In this document: one piece after another, positions 43,001 to 52,116 of the stretch | How the letters are laid out: every line of letters starts with the position of its first letter | How positions within the stretch are numbered: the stretch's first letter is position 1 | From: Puccinia triticina | Lineage: Eukaryota; Basidiomycota; Pucciniomycetes; Pucciniales; Pucciniaceae | NCBI RefSeq assembly: GCF_026914185.1 | Contig: NC_070573.1 | Span: forward strand, 4,271,501-4,335,500 | Direction: 5' to 3' | Length of the DNA: 64,000 nucleotides | Program-made: the position numbers and the translations under genes | The notes under the pieces: generated by a model | Told to the model about the DNA's origin: nothing | Databases searched by the model: none | The model's input: the letters and a program-made list of their open reading frames with translations, nothing else

Positions 43001-43797
43001 GTAAGTTGAAATCTTCCAAGGGGTGTTTCAAAGGTGGTCAAAGGTCTGGATTCTGGAGCTAATTCTCTTTCATCATATCCTCCCATAATATCACCTAGTC
43101 CATAGCAAGCCCTTCCAGTGAATGATTCAATGAGTTCCTCTGTCTTTGGTGGTAGTCCAGCGTCCTTAATGGTGACTTTGTTGAGTTTCTGGAGGTCATG
43201 TACAATTCTGAGCTTACCATCCTGCTTCTTTACACAAAATATAGGGCTGGAATAACTGGAAAAGGATTGTTCATAGAGGCCAGTGCTGAGTCTTTCTCTT
43301 ACCAATTCTATAACCTGGTCTTTGATGGGTGCAGGGATTGGAATTGGTTTCTGTTGCCAAGGTTCATGGGGAATGACTGGAATGATATAAGGCTGTCCAT
43401 AGGTGTGTTTAAGAAGGCCTCTTTCTGTTTCTACAAAAGCCAAAGCACCTTGTCTAATCACAATTACCCATACCAGCAGGAGATATTCTTGAGGAGAAAG
43501 CCATCCAGGAGGTCCAAAATTGATGAGGTCCAGCCTTTCTTGAGTAATCTTGGAGGTAGGAGTGAATGGTGGAGGAAAAGGGCTTAAAGGAGTGAGGTAA
43601 GGATCTCTTGAGAGTGGTGGCCTTGATAATGGGGGATTGAGAGATAATGGCATTGGTTGGTTTACTGGTTTTATTTTTTTTAGAGTTGATTTATACTTTG
43701 CTGAATGAGTGACTACAGTTTGTTGCTTTTGGTTGTTTTCCAGGGTTGCAGTTGTAAGGGAAGGGAACTGAAAACCTGGTCTCAATCTAAAAAATTT
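40042..43797 (-). CDS. Gypsy A Pol (reverse transcriptase, RNase H, integrase)
   Basis: Entered by -1 frameshift from gag-pro at 43797-43791. After a proline-rich linker comes reverse transcriptase: SSPIFCVKKQDGKLRIVHDL, then QLTRLPQGATNS and the active site GIFVDDGG. RNase H follows (LSVDSSVIAAGAVLTQQD, ESKYSQSKLELCGV). Integrase has the zinc-binding HHCC (HESLGHRGIVETY to CEACQKR), the catalytic core (VSLDTVHIKAGKWKYLVIARDD, VTVDGGSEF, EANGMVERGHQAIKD) and a C-terminal GPYRI block. No stop before 40042. The last 208 codons, beyond EYHSR, read through sequence that is better explained as an antisense gene relic. In gypsy B the pol frame stops right after EYHSR unless a 615-bp GT-AG segment is removed. 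Confidence 0.93.
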   Translation of the reverse strand, partial: KFFRLRPGFQFPSLTTATLENNQKQQTVVTHSAKYKSTLKKIKPVNQPMPLSLNPPLSRPPLSRDPYLTPLSPFPPPFTPTSKITQERLDLINFGPPGWLSPQEYLLLVWVIVIRQGALAFVETERGLLKHTYGQPYIIPVIPHEPWQQKPIPIPAPIKDQVIELVRERLSTGLYEQSFSSYSSPIFCVKKQDGKLRIVHDLQKLNKVTIKDAGLPPKTEELIESFTGRACYGLGDIMGGYDERELAPESRPLTTFETPLGRFQLTRLPQGATNSVAVYQAQMMWILQDELPQHMGIFVDDGGIKGPTSDYNEETLKDNPQIRRFIYEYAITLERILFRIEEAGLTISGKKFACCVPALDLVGHVVCKEGRRISIKKLNKIETWPTPTTPSDVRGFLGICVYVRVFIKNYSTITAPLRRLTRKDSSWDWTEDCQDAFEDLKRIVGTDITLKKLDYGPDAGLIKLSVDSSVIAAGAVLTQQDSDGLDRPVLYESVVFSPRESKYSQSKLELCGVAKILKKLQTKLWGQHFQLRVDAQCLIGMINNPSLPNAPMNRWIGFIQLFSYDLVHTPGKTFTLPDGLSRRPPDSDEDDCPSFDEDETWIKPHPGFGTKHSSFGLLLGTSAQLGEGVSNLQQGIWKHLQEYLSTMNKPPGCSSLEFKQILHKSANFFLSNGVLHRINKPFSQIVVTSPSAQKSILNSLHESLGHRGIVETYRRIKLRFWWPGLKRGVTKWVQSCEACQKRSSKLPMEPKKPTGAATIFGRVSLDTVHIKAGKWKYLVIARDDLSGWVEAVGLEKIQAKKISQWFLDNWIYRYGAPWSVTVDGGSEFGQQFQKSLLESGIKIKVTTPYYPEANGMVERGHQAIKDTLVKLCGKEGKKWRNYLPLVLFADRISTKRSTGYSPYELVLGQPPILPIDLELETFFGVDWSKVESTQDLLLARTQQLENRDTILQQAHQQLMDSRKNSVDYWNKKKTSRQPLKKGQLVVVYNKSLDSQFGKLFENKWNGPYRIKAQNPGGSYILEELDGTELARRFAATHVKEYHSRIHSTYMCKGVVKLVIQPQACVSRGNWVVKVLTSEGEESLLDKVAQGVDFFGFETVPHAGVICVDVVYGQVRLTNGKRDIVWKWRWRKTLRKTNSDNGNFPLTNDLDLIDTIPSPLYDVTMDAFTAQNRVARILFHFLNVDSGVRPSLIDSWDCFWIAFTSFFSPITFFSRIASFRSLIGQLLGVTLRLFHQVFIFFQLLYDENRGKS
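40425..40650 (+). pseudogene. Antisense coding relic in the 3' region of gypsy A
   Basis: On the strand opposite to pol, a frame reads VDNVHAYNSGMRNSFKPEEI, FIQQGLLAFAREDLDNPIAA and NARLRLYNQFHDAFAH, followed by GTATGT, a donor-like site. The same product, with about 80 percent identity and conservative changes, is encoded antisense in gypsy B, where two more exons follow. Here those exons are gone and the donor runs straight into the pol end. Function unknown. Confidence 0.7.
41911..41941 (-). other. Internal (central) polypurine tract in pol of gypsy A
   Basis: On the element strand GGGGACATCAGCTCAGTTGG continues GGGAGGGGGT. It shares GGGGACA and AGTTGGGGGAGG with the 3' polypurine tract and has the same spacing. 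It lies between RNase H and integrase. Confidence 0.6.
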
Positions 43798-46199
43798 ACC
43801 AGTCCAGAATTGGAAGGTATGCTGGTTTCCCACTTCTGATTACTGGGGAGTATGATTGGAACCAAAAAAGTCTGACCAGCTGAATCCATGATTGAAAGTG
43901 CTTCTCCTCTGGCTCCATTGTAGTTGATGTTAGCTGAGACATCCATCAAGAAAGGCTTTCCAATAATCATCTGAACTGGTCCTTTGGCTACCCAGAAATG
44001 AACTGTCCTGACTACTTTCCCAATGGTTACCTCCACATCTTCAGCAATTCCAGGTATATCAGTAAGGTGACCTCCAACTCCTTTGAGCTTCATAGATTTA
44101 GCAGTGAGTACTAATCCAAGTTTATGTGCAAGAGTTTCAGGAATAATGTTGACCATAGAGCCAGTATCCAAGAGTGCTTGATGTTTCTCTCCTCCAATAG
44201 TGATGGTGATGTATCCAAGGGGGCAGGAGTAGTGAGTAGTGGGTTGCTCCTGTGCTGGTTCTTCTCCATCCTCCATGTCTGTGAAGTTTGCTGATTTGAC
44301 ACCATCCAATGGGACCCTTCTGTTGGTTATCTTCTTCCTGATACAGTCAGTAACTCCTGGTGATATAGCAAAGATTTCTCCAAAGGCCAACTCCATCTTT
44401 CCTGCAGTCAACATCCTACTAGCCACTTCCTCTTCAATTCCTGGGTATCCCTTGGCCAAAGTCTTTTGCAAATAGGTCTTTTTAACTGGTTTGTCCTTAG
44501 GTGCAGTGGTTGAATCCTTGTCCTTATCCTGGAATCTGACTTGAGTGGAGCCTTTTGAAGTAGGGGATTTGGAAGCACTAGGAGTGGGGGGCTGGGTCAT
44601 GTGAAGTAAGTCCTCTGTATCCATGTCCATTAGATCCTGTTTTTCCTTTCTGATCCTTTTGTCTGACTTGGCTGGTTCCTCTTCATCCTGATCCTTAGAG
44701 TTGTTTCTGGTCCTCTTTCCAAGGTCTGCTTCATAACTGTGGGATTGATAATAGGATGGGTCCTCCTCTAGTTGGCCAAAAGAAGATGTGAGCTTAGTTT
44801 TAGAGTATTCTTCCACTGGGGTTCTGATTGGTCTGCTTGGGATCCATGGAATAACTGATTTGTCTGGAAGCTTGTAATCTCTCCCATCCTTGATAACAGC
44901 ACCACTAGACATGTCCTGGGCAAGTTGAGAGCAGCTGTTGGTTCCATGGGTTTCCTGGTGACAATAATAGCATTTGAATGGCCAGGTCCTAGCAGGTTTG
45001 TCCATATGGGGGGGTAGTCCTTTGCCAGCAGTGAGGGATGCAAATTGCTTAGTAAGGAGTTCCACTTGTTTGTCCAGAGAAGTAGATGCAATAGGAGCAG
45101 TTCCTTGAGTAGCAGGGGTAGGTTTGGAGATCCTAGGTGAGTTGTCCATAGTGAATTTCTCTTCTGCCCTCCATTCAGTCCTTCTGTTGACCACTGATCT
45201 TGAGTAAACCTCCTGGTGAATGTAGGTAAGAAGAGTTTCAGTGTCTGGCAAGATATCACCTCCATCCTTTGAGGCTAGCATTTGATTGTCCCTCATCAAG
45301 CTCCTAGTAACTCTTTGATCCAGATCCTTGTGAAGAATTTCCAAAAGAAGGTGTCTGAATTCCTCCAGGCTGGTACTGTACCCCATTCTTACCAAGTAGT
45401 GAGTGATGGTTTCAAACTTGTTTCTGAATGTGTTGAAGGTTTCCAAGGTGCTGATTCCTCCATCCTGGGCAGATTTGTAGACTAGTTTCCTGAGATCCTC
45501 CCTGGTATATCTGACCAATGGCTGAGAAGTTCCAAACCTGGTGAGTAGCTGTTTCTTCAGGGTTTCCCAATCCAAGTTTTCATGGCCTGACATGTCTTCC
45601 ACTTCATCCTTAAGGTCCAATCCTTTGATAAAAGCAATGATTTGTCCAGCCAGTTCCCTAGAGTTAGCACCATCATCTCTTCCAGCACTTTCATACCTTC
45701 TAATGAATTTCTCCACAGGCATGTTGGTTCCATCAAAGAAGAGCTCTTTGCCCATGGGTTTGATCTTTACTCCTCTGCTGACAGGATCCTGATACCTAGG
45801 CATAGCTGGTTCCCTATTTAAAAAGTGAGTGTTGGACCTGGTGGAGTGTGTTGAGTGGTCCCTTTGGCGCTGATATCTGGGGAAGCGGGGTGGAATGCCT
45901 AGATCTTCTGAGTCGTCTGACGGCTGGTTGTTGTCCCTATAGCCAGAAAACCTAGGAGCCCTGGAATTCTGATGCCTAGGAGGAGGTCTGCAAGAACTGG
46001 AGTTGGCCTGTGGAATAGAAGAACCCTGTGGACCTTGACAATTGGAAGGAGCCTGAGGACCTGGACCAGTAGAAGAAGGTTGCTGACCTGGATCAGTAGT
46101 GGAAATAGTGGAGTCCTGAACTGCAGCAGTACTGGAGGGATCCACTGGAGGGTAAAGACTGGGAGCAACATTGGTGTTGGGAGTTCCTTGGGCAGACAT
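43782..46199 (-). CDS. Gypsy A Gag-protease
   Basis: 805 aa from the ATG at 46199. The N-terminal 110 residues are Pro/Ser/Gln-rich. A gag core follows (KELFFDGTNMPVEKFIRRYE, LDWETLKKQLLTRFG). A CCHC zinc knuckle CYYCHQETHGTNSC lies near residue 410, then a charged linker (DQDEEEPAKSDKRIRKEKQD). A retropepsin-type aspartic protease with the active site ALLDTGSMVNIIPE lies near residue 680 and LGLVLTAKSMKLKGVGG follows it. The stop at 43784-43782 lies just after the slippery heptamer used for pol. Protease therefore belongs to the Gag frame rather than to Pol. No lesions seen. Confidence 0.93.
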   Translation of the reverse strand: MSAQGTPNTNVAPSLYPPVDPSSTAAVQDSTISTTDPGQQPSSTGPGPQAPSNCQGPQGSSIPQANSSSCRPPPRHQNSRAPRFSGYRDNNQPSDDSEDLGIPPRFPRYQRQRDHSTHSTRSNTHFLNREPAMPRYQDPVSRGVKIKPMGKELFFDGTNMPVEKFIRRYESAGRDDGANSRELAGQIIAFIKGLDLKDEVEDMSGHENLDWETLKKQLLTRFGTSQPLVRYTREDLRKLVYKSAQDGGISTLETFNTFRNKFETITHYLVRMGYSTSLEEFRHLLLEILHKDLDQRVTRSLMRDNQMLASKDGGDILPDTETLLTYIHQEVYSRSVVNRRTEWRAEEKFTMDNSPRISKPTPATQGTAPIASTSLDKQVELLTKQFASLTAGKGLPPHMDKPARTWPFKCYYCHQETHGTNSCSQLAQDMSSGAVIKDGRDYKLPDKSVIPWIPSRPIRTPVEEYSKTKLTSSFGQLEEDPSYYQSHSYEADLGKRTRNNSKDQDEEEPAKSDKRIRKEKQDLMDMDTEDLLHMTQPPTPSASKSPTSKGSTQVRFQDKDKDSTTAPKDKPVKKTYLQKTLAKGYPGIEEEVASRMLTAGKMELAFGEIFAISPGVTDCIRKKITNRRVPLDGVKSANFTDMEDGEEPAQEQPTTHYSCPLGYITITIGGEKHQALLDTGSMVNIIPETLAHKLGLVLTAKSMKLKGVGGHLTDIPGIAEDVEVTIGKVVRTVHFWVAKGPVQMIIGKPFLMDVSANINYNGARGEALSIMDSAGQTFLVPIILPSNQKWETSIPSNSGLVNFLD
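43791..43797 (-). promoter_or_regulatory. -1 ribosomal frameshift site of gypsy A
   Basis: On the element strand the codons GTA AAT TTT TTA GAT TGA contain the heptamer A_AAT_TTT (X_XXY_YYZ) three codons before the Gag stop. Shifting back one base gives AAA TTT TTT AGA, in the pol frame. The overlap of the two frames is confined to this short stretch. Confidence 0.75.
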
Positions 46200-46404
46200 G
46201 GTTGAAGCAAGTAAGTTGAATTTAAATCTGAAAGGTGTTGAAGGTTGATAATGGGTGTGCTGATAGTATTACTGTTGATTGAATTTGATTCTAAAAGCAG
46301 GGGGTTGTTTTATAAAAGGAGGAATATGAGGAGTGTAGGTGAAGTAGTATGTAGCTGATGGTAAGAGTGTTACTAAGACTGAAGATATCTGAAGTATAGA
46401 AAGG

Positions 46405-46421
46405 CCACTGTTGGGACACCA
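46405..46421 (-). other. Putative primer-binding site of gypsy A
   Basis: Two bases behind the 5' LTR the element strand reads TGGTGTCCCAACAGTGG. A TGG start, pairing with the CCA end of a tRNA, is expected here. The matching tRNA could not be identified by eye. The same sequence follows the LTR of gypsy B. Confidence 0.6.
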
Positions 46422-46423
46422 CT

Positions 46424-47387
46424 TGTGGAACTACTCAAGGGGGAGAATAGAGCTTGGAAGGGAAATGGATAGCAACACTAGTACTAATGTAAGCTATGCA
46501 AGGGTGCTGATGAGGCTGCCTTCCTGACTAATGCTGAGGGGATGAGAGTAACACTAAGAAAAAGAAGAAAAAGGTGTGGCTGATTTCTGCTTGATCTTAG
46601 GAGCTAGTACTATGAGCTTTAACTACTGACTACTGAGGGTAAGAGAGTTGGAGGAGTGATGAGAGTGGGGAATGCAATGGCAAGGTTTAATGGCAAGGGG
46701 TTGATGAGAATGGGCACTTATAATTTCTGTATCTAAAATTATCTATAAATTCTGCATAAGGTACAAGTGAAGGGGGAAGGACAGTTCTTATACAAAAGGA
46801 AGGATGAGCACAGAAAATGAGGAGTTCTGGCTATGGGAATAAAGGAATGTACAAATGGGGAAGAGTGATGTGAACATAGTAACAGTTTGTAATAATGAGC
46901 AATGCTGAAAAGGGAATGCTGGTTATGGGAATAAAAGAATGTACTAATGGGGAAGAGTGATGAGAACATAGTAACAACTTGTAATGATGAGCACTACTGA
47001 AAGGGGTAAGCACAGATCCAATGATGTAATGTCTACAATAGGCATAGAACATAATGAGTAATGTATGTAAAGGTTTTAGTATGTGAGAATATATCTGTAA
47101 AAAGAATGTAATGAAATGATTCCAGTAAGTTACTAATGAAATGAATATTGTAACTAATGAAGACTGTAGGTTTTCTGTAAGTCTTATATCCTCTATAAAT
47201 ACTGAACCATTGAAGATAAGGGGGTACTATGTATGAGTGACTATAGGTGAAATTTGGCGTAGAATCTGAATATGCAATAATAATGAGGTATTTGTGAAGG
47301 GTTTATGGGGAAATGGGTAATGTAATGATGAATATATGTAAAGGAAAGCAATAAAATACTACTTATGGTTTGGAATGGAGCACCACA
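46424..47387 (-). repeat. 5' LTR of gypsy A
   Basis: 964 bp, TGTGG...CCACA, nearly identical to 37220-38183. Confidence 0.93.
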
Positions 47388-49200
47388 CCGTGTTGACTGC
47401 CTCAGCCCAGAAAGTCCTCGGTAACTTTGAATGAACCAGGAGGCAGCGCGCTTTGACGAGTATTGTCTGATTGGTCCTTTCCGCCATTCCATTGTTTTGG
47501 GGAGTATAAGCGGGTGATTTGTGGTGAATGATTCCCTCGGAGTTGCACAGATCTTCAAATTGTGTGTTGACAAATTCCCCTCCACCATCCGAAATAATGG
47601 ATTTGAGTTTCTTCCCAGTTTGAGTCTTGGACAGATTTTTGAAGGAGATGAAGGCGTCAAAAGTGTCATCCTTAGTTTTTAGAAATTTAACTGATTTGTA
47701 TCCGCTGAATTGATCTACCAGCGTTAAGAAGTATCGGTAACCAGTAATTGATTTGGTGGGGAATGGCCCAACCAGGTCCATGTGGATGGCATCAAGAATT
47801 GATTCCACAGGCTTGAATTTGCTGTTGAATGGCAAGGCCTTAAGTTTGCACAGCTTACATACTTCGCACTCATCCGCTGATGATGTAGGCACAAGGATCT
47901 TCTGATACCTTGGATTTGGGTGTCCGAGGCGAGAGTGCCAGTCTGGTGAGATAGCACCGGAGAGATAACAGGAAGAAGAGGATTGGATTGCAGCAAAGTG
48001 AGATGAACGGAGCTCTAACAAGTTATTTATGACAGTGCCGTCTAATTTAAAATCTTCATCAATGGTGACTAAGACTTTTTCTTCACCTATCTTCTTGATG
48101 ACCAGGTTATCTTCAAACAGTCGGGGCACGGAGAGAAGGCAGTGATTGAGTGTCGGGACCAGTAACACATTGTCCAGGACAAGTTTTTCGCCGTCCTGAT
48201 TGATGAGTGTGGCCGAACCAATCGCAGTGGCATTGAGGAAGTTCTTGTGACCGCCCGTCGAAATGCGGATGTTGGTTTTGGCTACCCGAAGAAAGGTGGA
48301 CGGGTCGTTCACCATGTGATGGGTTGCACCGGTGTCCATGACGATTGGCTTCCTGTCAGTTTCAACGAGCAGAACGGAGACTTCAGATTCATGGCCATCG
48401 TCAACCTCGACGAGCTGAGTTGCCGGTGTCGAGCTTCCGTTACCCCACGACTCGGGTCGCTTTTCAGGATGTTGTTGCCAGCAATGGTCTTCATCATGTG
48501 AGGTGACAGCCGGATTGTGTTTTCCGGGGATCCAGGGTTTACCGTTTTCTCCAGGTTTGGCTGGCTTGCAGCGTGGTTTTTTCGGTCGGCAAGGTTTTCC
48601 TTTACCTCCTTTCAAAGATTCGTGCATGAGAGCTGATGCCGCACCTTCCTCCGTTGTCTTCTGGCTCGGCTTGTTGTTGGCCTTGGTTTTGCAAGAAGCG
48701 TCCAGATACACCATTTCTTGCAGTTTTGTCAGTACAGCTGTTGGATTCTCACATATCACCTCGTTCATAATGATGTTATCGACGAGGTTGTATAGGTCTT
48801 CCGAGAGCTTGGCTAGAATAGGGAAACTGAGGATGTTGTCCGGTACACCGAGATTCAGCAATCTGATCTCGTTAAGCATCTTGCGCATGTCTGAGATAAA
48901 GTCGCCGAGAACTCCTTTGTATTCGTATTGCATGAAGCGAAGCCATACTCTGCCCTTGTTGTTGACTGAGGCAGAGGCAAACCGAGCTAGAATACTGGCC
49001 CATATTGCGAAGGGCAACTCGGCGATGTCAGGAGTGACGACGGTTTCGAAGACGGCTTCGCTGACGTGGCTCATGAGGATGTGAACCACTTCGGCATGCT
49101 TCGTGGCGACTGCAGCAGCTGCTGCTCCTGCGAGATCGACCGGAGGTTGGAGTACATACTTGAGCAGATTGGTATGACGAAGGTAGGCTGTCATTCGCAT
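47388..49200 (-). CDS. Copia Gag-protease-integrase, first part
   Basis: The frame opens at the ATG 49200 (MRMTAYLRHTNLLKYVLQPP). An upstream ATG at about 49256 (MADNNVHTKTNIPALTSG) is the likelier true start, but the frame between them is broken, so a small deletion probably disables it. Domains: copia gag (LPFAIWASILARF), a basic linker with HDEDHCWQQHPEKRP, the protease motif VMDTGATHHMV, the pre-integrase finger (LGHPNPRYQ, CEVCKLCKLKALPF), and the integrase core with D, D and E in MDLVGPFPTK, IISDGGGEF and NNGMAERTNQ. The frame is cut by gypsy A after FWAEAVNT and continues at 37219. Confidence 0.88.
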
Positions 49201-49299
49201 TGACCACTGGTGAGAGCAGGAATGTTGGTCTTCGTATGTACGTTGTTATCCGCCATCGAGATCCTCTAATTGTTTCGGGGCTGCTCGAGACTGTAAATC

Positions 49300-49778
49300 T
49301 AAGAGAGTTTGAGGCGAAACTAGAGGATGTATTTCTGTCAGACAGGTGAACAAGAAAGAGACAAAGACAAAGAACAAAGAAAAAGAAAGAGAGACAGAAA
49401 TATACCTAGAGGATCTAGATGGAAAAGCTACGGCAAGCAGAAGACAAAAAAAAAAAAAAAACAGAAAACAGGCTAGAGAAGAGACTGAGAAAAGAGATCG
49501 GTCAGTGAGAGAACAAGAATAGCCAGAAACATGAGGTAGAGAAAGAGATGAGGTACCACTACTCTGAACTCTAGCAGCGGTGATCCCGTGACAGCAACAA
49601 CGACGATGATTGATTTGATCGTTGGTTTGTTTGCTAGTGTGTCGGATTGAGTTGGTTCCAGGCGGGATGAGGAACCAGACTAAGGGAGCGGGCGGGCTCA
49701 ATCTGAGTTGGCAAATTGAGAGCACGTGAGAGCACGGGCGCGCATTTGCGCGCACAATCACAAACTTGAAATCTGACA
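49300..49778 (-). repeat. 5' LTR of the copia element
   Basis: 479 bp, TGTCAGATTTC at the outer end on the coding strand. Next to the ATGAT duplication at 49779-49783. Confidence 0.9.
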
Positions 49779-49783
49779 ATGAT

Positions 49784-51830
49784 TGATTACAAGGAAAATC
49801 ACACTAACATAGCAGATTCACATCTGATGATGCTTTTGAGTTGAGCACCGGTCAAATTCCATTGAGTACGTACATCTTGTTCAATGTTGTGCGGGGTTGC
49901 ACATCCTTTCTCCTGACAGATCTCAATGAACTCCGCTTTTGAATTGGGGGAGAACCTCAGTTTCTTGGCGATTGCACAAAACTTGGGGAAATTACAACAT
50001 CAGTAGACTGAATCTCCGATTTGATCAAAAGGGTTCGCTTACTTTGGCCAAAGTTTCTCTGCAAGATCCGCTGGTGTATCAATCATTTTCGTCTTCATTG
50101 CTCAAGTTGTTGATATCTGCCTCACTGAGGGTTTTGTCATCTTCAAAAGCTCGAATAGAGTTTTCTTATTTGTCACTGGATCCAATATCTTCTTCATCTG
50201 ATGTGGCTTCACCTTTTTCCCCACGGGCAAGCCTATCATTCCAAAAAAATAATCAGCTAAACATCCGACAAGTGAAAACAATGACAATGAACTTAACATA
50301 CAATCTGATTTGCCCCAGAGGGTTGTCCTCCTCAGAATCCTCGTCATCGTTGGATTCAATTGCACTGGAATTCCTGGATTGTTGATTCTTCTGAGTTCTG
50401 AATGGGTGGAGTATGGACTGGACTATCAAGTTGATGACGTGGGCAAAACATCTGATCCAGTGTGTCTTGCCTTTGAAGCGAGGCCACTTAGCCTTCTTGA
50501 GCTCCCTGACCATCACCTTGTTGTTGGTCGCATTGTCGCTTACGATTCCACAGATCTAGGCAAGAGAACAAGTGGTGAGATTAGTGAGGTTGGGAATCAA
50601 TCCAGAAAGCTGGTAATGCACTTACTTTGTCCTGAATGCCAAATTTATCAACAACCAACTGGACATTCTCCGCAAGGTACTCACCTGTGTGTGACCGATT
50701 AAGCCAAATGAAGTCCAATGGCATTGCCTCTAGCTCCATGTTGCCGGATTTGTCTTCCGCTAGTCTGTAGATCACCTTTCCCAAAATATCAAAGCCATTG
50801 GGTGACTGCCACGTGTTGACACCTAAGTAAAGAGCACCTTGGTGTGCCTGAGAATAGAGAGAATCAGGTAAAGCTGAAATGCACAATCACCTTCACAGAG
50901 AAAGAAAGGGCACTCACCTGCAAAGTAGATCGGTAGTCTTCTTGTATTGCCAAAGAAAGCTTGTGAATATCCTTTGAGACAGCTTTACGGGTTGGTAAGT
51001 GCTTGCAAACGGTTGGATGCAGAATGGCCTGATGGCTTGGATCTATCAAGGCAGAGAATGGTTGGGCTGCTTCGGCACACCAAATGGCACATAGTTGCGG
51101 CACCTACAGTCATGCCGAACCTAATTGAGTGATTGGACGTTTATCTCTTTTTCATTTCATGGGGGGCTCACCTCTTTTGGATTGATGTCACCGGTACCAG
51201 TAATCCCAACAGCGGCCAGAGTTTGGTTGCTTGTAGCTTCTTGGTGCTTGCGCAGGCAGATTGCTGCATGCTTGTTGAGGTTACTGCAGGAGGAGTCTGC
51301 CATTGGGCGATTAATCTTGGTGTCACACCTGAACATATGTGTCAGCAATGACGATGATTCCTTTTATGGAATAATCTAAAGAAGCTTACATTTTGCAACG
51401 GTACGCGATCATAGCCCGCCCAAACTTGTCCTTTTGATCCAAGAGCTCTGGTTCTTTGTATGTTTTGTAGCTAATACTTGCACCATGTGCAGCAACCTTC
51501 CGAGCTCATCCTAAAAGTGAGGAGAGAGTCAATAAATTTATGTTATGGAAGCAAATAAACAAAACTGGACAACTCACGTAACTCCTCCTGATCAGTCAAT
51601 GGTTGGAGGGGTGTCAATACAGGTGTTGATGCAGGCGGCTTGCTGATTAACAGAGGATCTTCTTCTCTATCGCTGTTACTGTTGTCTTTATCCTTTTAAT
51701 GTCAAGACTGAGAGGAAGGTGTTGGGGATTCACAATTTGCTGGTCTGTTTCTCTTTTTTGTCGGGCGGGTCGCTGGCATTGTGGTTGAGTTGGAGGGGAT
51801 ATGATCAGATATGCTTGGCTGATATCCAAT
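49784..51830 (-). pseudogene. hAT transposase, N-terminal and catalytic part
   Basis: Minus strand, several exons with short introns. A BED-type zinc-finger region (TKINRPMADSSCSNLNKHAA followed by ICLRKH) lies near 51330-51240. The core contains LCAIWCAEAAQPFSALIDPS (51095-51040), LYLGVNTWQSPNGFDILGKV (about 50830-50770) and MPLDFIWLNRSHTGEYLAEN. Next come NKVMVRELKKAKWPRFKGKT and WIRCFAHVINLIVQSILHPF (50530-50400), the typical hAT CxxH-like block. The C-terminal part lies at 33418-34575 on the other side of the copia element. Exon borders were not worked out completely. Confidence 0.75.
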
Positions 51831-52116
51831 CATATTGGTGAGAGCCAACCCCCCTATAGGGGGGGGTTCAGGGGTTCAGGGGTTTTCTGAGTGGTACCCG
51901 TAGAGGTACCAGGGTACCGGGTGGAAATTTGGCCAAAAACAGGCACCAAGTACCACACCTGGCCCAGCTGGCGGGTACCATGGCAAGCCAAGCGGTACCC
52001 GTCAGCTGGTGCCGGGTACCGCCAAACGGGTACCGCAAGGCCATCTTTATCCGTCAGTGGTCAAAGACAATCAAACATCCGTACAAAGATAGCATCTTAA
52101 CGCCTCGTGAATCTCA

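Larger units (their letters stand above)
37220..47387 (-). mobile_element. Gypsy A: near-intact Ty3/gypsy retrotransposon
   Basis: Both LTRs are 964 bp, with TGTGG...CCACA ends. I saw only one substitution between them (37992 region C versus 47199 region A), so insertion is recent. The flanking 4-mer CCGT is on both sides (37216-37219 and 47388-47391), and removing the element restores the copia reading frame. Order on the minus strand: 5' LTR, primer site, gag-pro (46199-43782), pol by -1 frameshift (to 40042), a 3' region with an antisense coding relic and a repeat, a polypurine tract, and the 3' LTR. Confidence 0.95.
34581..49778 (-). mobile_element. Ty1/copia retrotransposon, split by gypsy A
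   Basis: LTRs lie at 34581-35060 and 49300-49778. The flanking 5-mer ATGAT is present on both sides (34576-34580 and 49779-49783). The gene order on the minus strand is gag, protease, integrase (49200-47388), then after the gypsy A insertion the rest of integrase, reverse transcriptase and RNase H (37219-35072), which is the copia order. On its coding strand the LTR begins TGTCAGATTTC and ends CTCTTA rather than the usual CA. The LTRs differ at roughly 2 percent of positions by eye, so the element is younger than the 2537-7082 gypsy but older than gypsy A. Confidence 0.92.
33193..52049 (-). mobile_element. hAT transposon with transposase gene, split by a copia element
   Basis: Both ends begin TAAAGATGGCC when read inward, followed by GGTACC-rich subterminal repeats. 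The flanks are an identical 8-mer TCCGTCAG (33185-33192 and 52050-52057), the hAT duplication length. The element's own DNA is about 3.65 kb. The transposase gene is on the minus strand, N-terminal part at 49784-51830 and C-terminal part at 33418-34575, separated exactly by the copia element and its ATGAT duplication. Confidence 0.88.
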
